A DNA stretch of 64,000 bases from Cliona cf. orientalis (taxonomy: Eukaryota; Porifera; Demospongiae; Clionaida; Clionaidae), in the NCBI GenBank assembly GCA_963930775.1, contig OZ005699.1, forward strand, positions 3,927,501-3,991,500. The letters are read 5' to 3'. The notes beneath the pieces are model-generated. The model was given only the letters and a program-made list of their open reading frames with translations, was not told the origin of the DNA and searched no databases. Made by a program: the position numbers and the translations under genes. This document shows, one piece after another, positions 58,865-64,000 of this stretch; within the stretch, counting starts at the first letter, position 1; each line of letters begins with the position of its first letter.

Positions 58865-60652
58865 AGCTATATCGGTAACCCCTTGATAGTGGTAAATGGA
58901 CTGCACTACAAGTACCTTGACCCAACCTAGATATGGAATGTATCAAGTGTTTCCAGGTATGAATTGTAATTAAACCTATTATAATTTTATTATATATAGT
59001 ATCCTCTTACACATTGTATACCTATAGCTGAAATTTACCAACTCCTGGAGAACATCACCGGCTATATAGCTAGCTGATGATGTTCTCCGGGTGTTGATTT
59101 GTGTATTTCAAATATTAGTGACTAGGGATCGGATCAACCGGAGTGTAACCACAATGGCACTCCTTTTTTCATCAATTTTTCCATCAGTGTGTATGTGTGT
59201 GCAGGTGCATATCAGTATTATATATCACATACAGAAGAAGTGGAGACTCAGGGTCATCAAGAGTGATAATAATATTATACTCTTGATATCATGTTGTTGG
59301 CACATCCATGGAGTGCCCAATAATTGTACATGGTACAGTGCACCCCTTACATCAATCCGTTATGCGTTCATGTTTGCCGTGCATAGCCCATGGGACTCTA
59401 CTACTGTCAATTATAAGGCTACCTATGTTACATGTGTGACATTGAATAAGTAGGTTCTAGGAGGTGATTTAGGATGAGTTGGCATTCAGGCACAGCTAGC
59501 TATACAGATCAAACTATTGTGGGCTAGTATAGCTTTGTTCTTTGTAGTATAATTTATTATGTTACAATGTAAGTTACTACAGTATTATGGTATATTATTA
59601 TATCATGTACTGAGACACTGTCACTAAGGGTCCCAGGGATTCCATATAATACCACAGAGTGGAATCCCTGGGACTTTACCTAAGGGTATGTAGGTTGTGA
59701 GGCAGTCCCATGGAAATAATTGTAATAAGTTATGCACCAACAGCTTAATAAATATGCCTTTTGGTAAAAGGGGAAAGGTAGCTAATAAGACTATAGAATT
59801 TGAATCATGCAGGACATGTAGCTACAGCTGGTCTTACACTAAGAAATTTCTGAATAGACCCGGGCCCATATCTTATGCCAAACAATGTCGTGCTACTATT
59901 ATTGAATGCACAGCTGCAGCATAGCTCAATGTAGCCATGATGTAGCCACATAGCAGTATAGGCAGTCCGTTATCACCAGTAAGTCACAATATATTCATTA
60001 ATTAATTTTGGCTACGGAGGGGAGGGTTGGGAATTAAGAAAATGGCCTTGTATACTCAATTATTATATGAAAAGTACTTCAATATTTAATTGCATGGTCT
60101 CTTACAATATTCTGTCCTTACCCCTTTTTCAGTATCTCCTCTCCCTGGGTCCCTTCATCCTTATGCTTCTTATTACTGAAATCCCCTCCCCATGGCCAGC
60201 TGCTCCCTTAATTAAAATTCATGTGATAAGCATCCTTACATGACAGCTCAAAAGCATATAGACTGGTGAATACCAGTAAACAACTCAAACATGGTGATAT
60301 TACCATAATATTATAGTATTATGGTGCAGAAGGATACTCTATTTAAATGTAGATGGTCCCTTAACATGTTGTTTGAGCCAAACTGCATTATAGCACCACA
60401 GATTCCTCCCATCTGTGTTGATGGCTACTAAATTGTACTATTATTATAGACCACCAGATGTTTGGGGACTTCTGAGGGTTTCCTGCAGGCTAATATGTGG
60501 CTACTAGAAAAGGAGTATTGTTCCACACCATGCCACCTGCCCATGTGAAAAAGAAGCCCAAGGATAAGATACTAGCTGTTAATAGCTGCTTAAAGTATCT
60601 TTGAAGCCAGCTAAATGAGCAGTATAGGAGACATGCATTGTGCGTTAGTAAT
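58865..60652. other. Block B non-coding sequence
   Basis: From about 59030 this matches block A (15730-19150), including the empty sites of the block A transposons. No gene is seen. Confidence 0.5.
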
Positions 60653-60756
60653 AGATAAACTATGGTTGCCCAGGCTATACCACCCTGAGTTCGAGGGCGT
60701 AGCCCAAGAGCGAAGGTGATATATGAACGGTGTATCCTGGGCAAGCATAGTTTATC
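60653..60756. mobile_element. 104-bp foldback element
   Basis: AGATAAACTATGGTTGCCCA.. and ..TGGGCAAGCATAGTTTATCT are inverted arms of about 30 bp. It lies at the point where block B departs from block A. Confidence 0.7.
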
Positions 60757-61300
60757 TGTTTAATATCTTGACCGTGATTGGTCAGTGTAATCAGCAGACT
60801 GTTTAAACTTGAAGAGTTGGAGTAGTACATGTAGGTAGCTAGATTCTATCATAATGACAATCTGTACAATAGTTAGTGTGTCAAGCTGGAACCCTCTTAG
60901 TCGTTAAAGTTAGTGATTGTATTTTATGTGTGGGAGCTACTGGCTATAGCTAATGAAAAGCTAGTAGCTACAACACAAACTTGGCATACCAGTGCAACTG
61001 TGTTATTGGACTACTGTCAAGGGTAGGGAGTCATAATGCCTGAGGGCTGGGGTATATGGGAGTCAGTGGTGTCGCAAAGGGGGTGCATGCGGGTTCATTT
61101 GCACCCAATCCATGCACCTGTGCACCCATCCTATGCATGTGTTGTTTACCCTATGGCCTGTCACAGATGCATATTATAATATTCACTACACAGCCAGTAA
61201 TGTAACCGTGTCATATCTATAATATTAAATAGTGCATCACAAACTGTCTACATGGAATAGTACCGTAGGTTAACTTATTACACTATTAATAGTACTACAC
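60757..61300. other. Sequence at the duplication breakpoint
   Basis: Not found in block A. It contains GGTGTCGCAAAGGGGGTGCATG, a possible repeat fragment. No gene seen. Confidence 0.4.
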
Positions 61301-62060
61301 TATAATGTGGGGGCTCTCCAGGCTTATCAGTGGTAACAGTCGTATCGCACTTCTCAAATGCAGCCATAATATGGCTATGTGTTAGGTTTTGAATCAAGTC
61401 CACACTGACTACCGATATTTTTCGATGACTAAAATTGAACAATGGTTTGTGCACGCAAACTGGAGGAGTATGGTTTGGATTAAAAACATATTGCATGGAC
61501 AGCAAGAATATTATACGCATTAAATTTAATTACAGGTGTACCCAAGCCACAAGGTAATTGAAATTATTACAAGATTGCTTAAGCTTGATACTCGACATAA
61601 GTGAATACCCTTTTAGATACGAACATTATGCTCAATAATATTTTAAAGACGACGAGCCAATACTTAGCCACTCTCAATGTTTAATTAATTATTGAATTCG
61701 TAAATATACCTACCATAAATTATGGCTATAACAATCTCTCCCTGCCCCCCTCTTCGTAAATAAAATAATACTATTAATGCTTACCATATCCTTGTCATCT
61801 AACACGAACTGTGCATTTCTTGCCCTAACGTAATAATAAATATCAAGACTAAAATCTATACGTATAGCTCTCATACCTGGCTTTTTGCTGCTTCTTACAT
61901 CTTAGAACAACTAGTATTATTAGCAGCATGACGATAAATGGTAGTGTCAGGGATACTGGAATCATACTTACAAACAGTACTACATTAGAATTCATCACAG
62001 CAGCAGCATCTTCTGTAGCAAATTTGTGTGTGCACACAAAGATATCAAACCATGTCCCCA
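61300..62060 (-). pseudogene. Ig receptor membrane-segment fragment
   Basis: Homologous to the membrane exon, the short juxtamembrane exon and the start of the tail exon of the 19921-27626 receptor (MIPVSLTLPFIVMLLIILVV; RKISVVSVDLIQNLTHS). The tail stops homology at PGEPPHY, where the rest of the exon has moved to 43.97-44.87 kb. The acceptor before the tail exon is lost (CCATGCAATATG-TTTTTAAT against CCAATATGCAG-GTTTTTAAT), and no Ig exons follow at higher coordinates. A dead fragment. Confidence 0.8.
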
Positions 62061-62725
62061 TTATTATCACTCACATACTCACATATACGGAAAGTGCTAA
62101 TGAAGACTATCTTGGTGAGCCACAAAGGCATTCAGTTAGTCCTTGCTTTCAAATAACTCATTATTTCAAGATAGTCTTTAGTGAAGTTGGCGTAATCCAA
62201 AAGACAGTGCAAGAGCAGTATATAGGACACCAAGAGTGTGTTAGAAAGAGTACATATAATATAACAGTAATGTGTCTTGTGCCAGCCTAACCATAGCTAT
62301 AATTATGTGTTTTGTTAACACAGTGATCATACATGTGGCAGTGTGGTTGCAGCTGTGCAGCACTGTGGATCTGGTCAGAACTACCCCACCAAGGGACTAC
62401 CCTACATGTGGCCACACTGTTTTCACAAAATCAAGAAACATTAATTTTGTCTGGTATCTATACATGCTGTGAGGTCACCATCATACTACATAAGTGCAGT
62501 ACTAACATACAGGAACCAGTACTCTTCCTAATCATAGGTGGAGGAAGGGCCCCCCCCCCCCCCCCCAACCAGCCTGAAGTAAGGACAATGCCCCCCCCCC
62601 CCCTTCCAGAGCCACTGAATGAAATTAAGGGTAGCTTTTACTATAATTCTGTGCATGCTAGGTTGTGCCCCCCCTGCATGGAGTATGTGTTCTACAGAGC
62701 TAGTTTGGCTATACTGCACTTATTA

Positions 62726-64000
62726 GGCAGCTGGAGCCGCCCCACTTTTTGTGCCTTCCATTTTAATACCATAATATTATGGCATATGCACGTACGGGGG
62801 CGTGTGCACGATTTTGAAATGTACAGTGGAATACAGCAGATACATATAACAGAATATGCCGTACTATTTTGTTTGTTATCAAATTAAATCAATAAAATTT
62901 GTGTCAATGTGAGTTTTTGTGTATGGTGCCAAGCTGTATTGTGTCACCAAAATGTTGTCTTCAACCTAAAAATTTTTCAACACCCCTGTACTGTGTGTGG
63001 TACCTGAACATGCACAAGCATTCCCATTAATGTTCATGAATATGATTAACAGTGCACTGAGAGGTAATTAGGGACTGCCCAGCCAGGATATTGAGCCATG
63101 TCCTAACACACTTCCAGAATTTTTGTGTAGGTAATTGCCCACATGCAGGACCCTTAAAGCTGTGGTCATACCTTCAGGAGCCTTGGTCATGCACCAGCAT
63201 GATATTAATTTTTGTACCATACAGGGAGTCCCCCCTTTTAAGGGTAATGATGTCACTAGCAGTAATTACCTTCAATCAGTCTAGAATGTTGTTGATTGAT
63301 ACTCAAGCCCTATGATCTTCCCCAGCTATCCCATCCCTTCAACTGGACAGTGCCTTTCAGGGATTCCCCCTGGTGCATGTGGAGCTCCTAGGGATTGTAT
63401 TGTGGAACCTTTTTTAGGGTTTCCACCTCTTCTGATCCATAATGAATCAACTGGTTGCTATCCTTAAGCAGAAAACTAAGCCATTAATGGTGCAGCTAAC
63501 ATCATGTTCTCTATAATTATTATCCACCTGCCTCCTTATAGCTATTAGCTACATTATGGTGCATTAAATGAGGTACCATTTGGAGATGCAATGGAATGGA
63601 TTACTGGACTATTATTTGTGCTCTATAGCACTCAGCCTAGCTGCTGCCACAGCAGATGTTTACATATGGCAGTTAGCTCCAATGAACATATTCACTCAGG
63701 ATACTATAAGCCTGAAATTGCTACCAATTAAGCTGCCTTGACCCTTTTGAGAAAGTGGTCACTGTAAGATACGGTACGGTGGCCCAAAAATGTGCACTCA
63801 TTTCAGTCCTCAACTCAATCAGGATTGATTTTAGATTCTTGTTTCGATTTTGTAAGTGGATTCTCCAACTTGATTCAGATTTTTATTCTGATTTTCTGAC
63901 TCGATTCTTAATTCTCTATTAGGTAATCATGCAGATTATAGTGAGTGTGAACAGGTAGCTACACCCATTGGCTTTCTACTGATTCCAGTCCGCAAAGATA
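62726..64000. other. Intergenic sequence, no gene seen
   Basis: Unique-looking sequence past the duplication. Short open frames near 63070-63315 on both strands are unsupported. No Ig-domain exon occurs here. Confidence 0.4.

Larger units (their letters stand above)
53085..62725 (+). repeat. Segmental duplication, block B
   Basis: Direct copy of block A lacking its 19.15-20.77 kb part (found at 43.3-44.87 kb) and lacking the four transposons at 15878, 16734, 17540 and 18487. It has its own additions: a repeat in the last long intron of the receptor (54895-55090) and a foldback element at 60653-60756. Gene copies here are broken. Confidence 0.85.

Noticed and set aside
62300..64000. Ig exons for the block B receptor fragment
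   Set aside because: Searched the minus strand for C..W..Y.C patterns as in 23508-24323. None was found.

Overview
The window looks like nuclear DNA of an early-branching animal, most likely a demosponge. This is inference: genes are split by short AT-rich introns with GT..AG ends, the encoded proteins are metazoan types (secreted cysteine proteins, Ig-domain receptors, a death-domain receptor), and non-coding DNA is full of ATAATATTAT-like runs, microsatellites and small inverted-repeat transposons. No bacterial operon, CRISPR or phage signal is present. All gene models below were assembled by eye from splice sites and frame continuity.

Layout. 0-4 kb: dispersed repeats and a GC-rich stretch without a convincing gene. 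4.1-8.8 kb: two divergently oriented, closely similar three-exon genes for secreted, helical, cysteine-containing proteins (240 and 244 aa). A third member lies at 30.7-31.4 kb and a broken fourth at 42.1-42.9 kb. 12.7-15.0 kb: an intact nine-exon gene for a 377-aa receptor (signal peptide, Ig-like ectodomain, membrane segment, cytoplasmic death domain). 19.9-27.6 kb (minus strand): a nine-exon, 760-aa type I receptor with at least two Ig domains and a long tyrosine-motif tail. 31.9-39.5 kb: a satellite-like array of 18 units of about 420 bp. 43.3-44.9 kb and 53.1-62.7 kb: a second, rearranged and decayed copy of the 12.6-22.2 kb segment, holding a pseudogene of the death-domain receptor and split, truncated pieces of the Ig receptor.

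Together the cluster puts four copies of a secreted helical family beside two kinds of cell-surface receptor, one with a death domain and one with phosphotyrosine-like motifs. A ligand/receptor or innate-recognition locus under duplication and decay is an attractive but untested reading. Comparing the duplicated segments gives empty sites for four transposon insertions; three carry 5-bp target duplications and one sits at TA.

The remaining sequence is mostly intergenic DNA with dispersed repeats, pogo-like ends, foldback elements and hairpins. The near-identical duplicated blocks could partly be uncollapsed haplotypes in the assembly.
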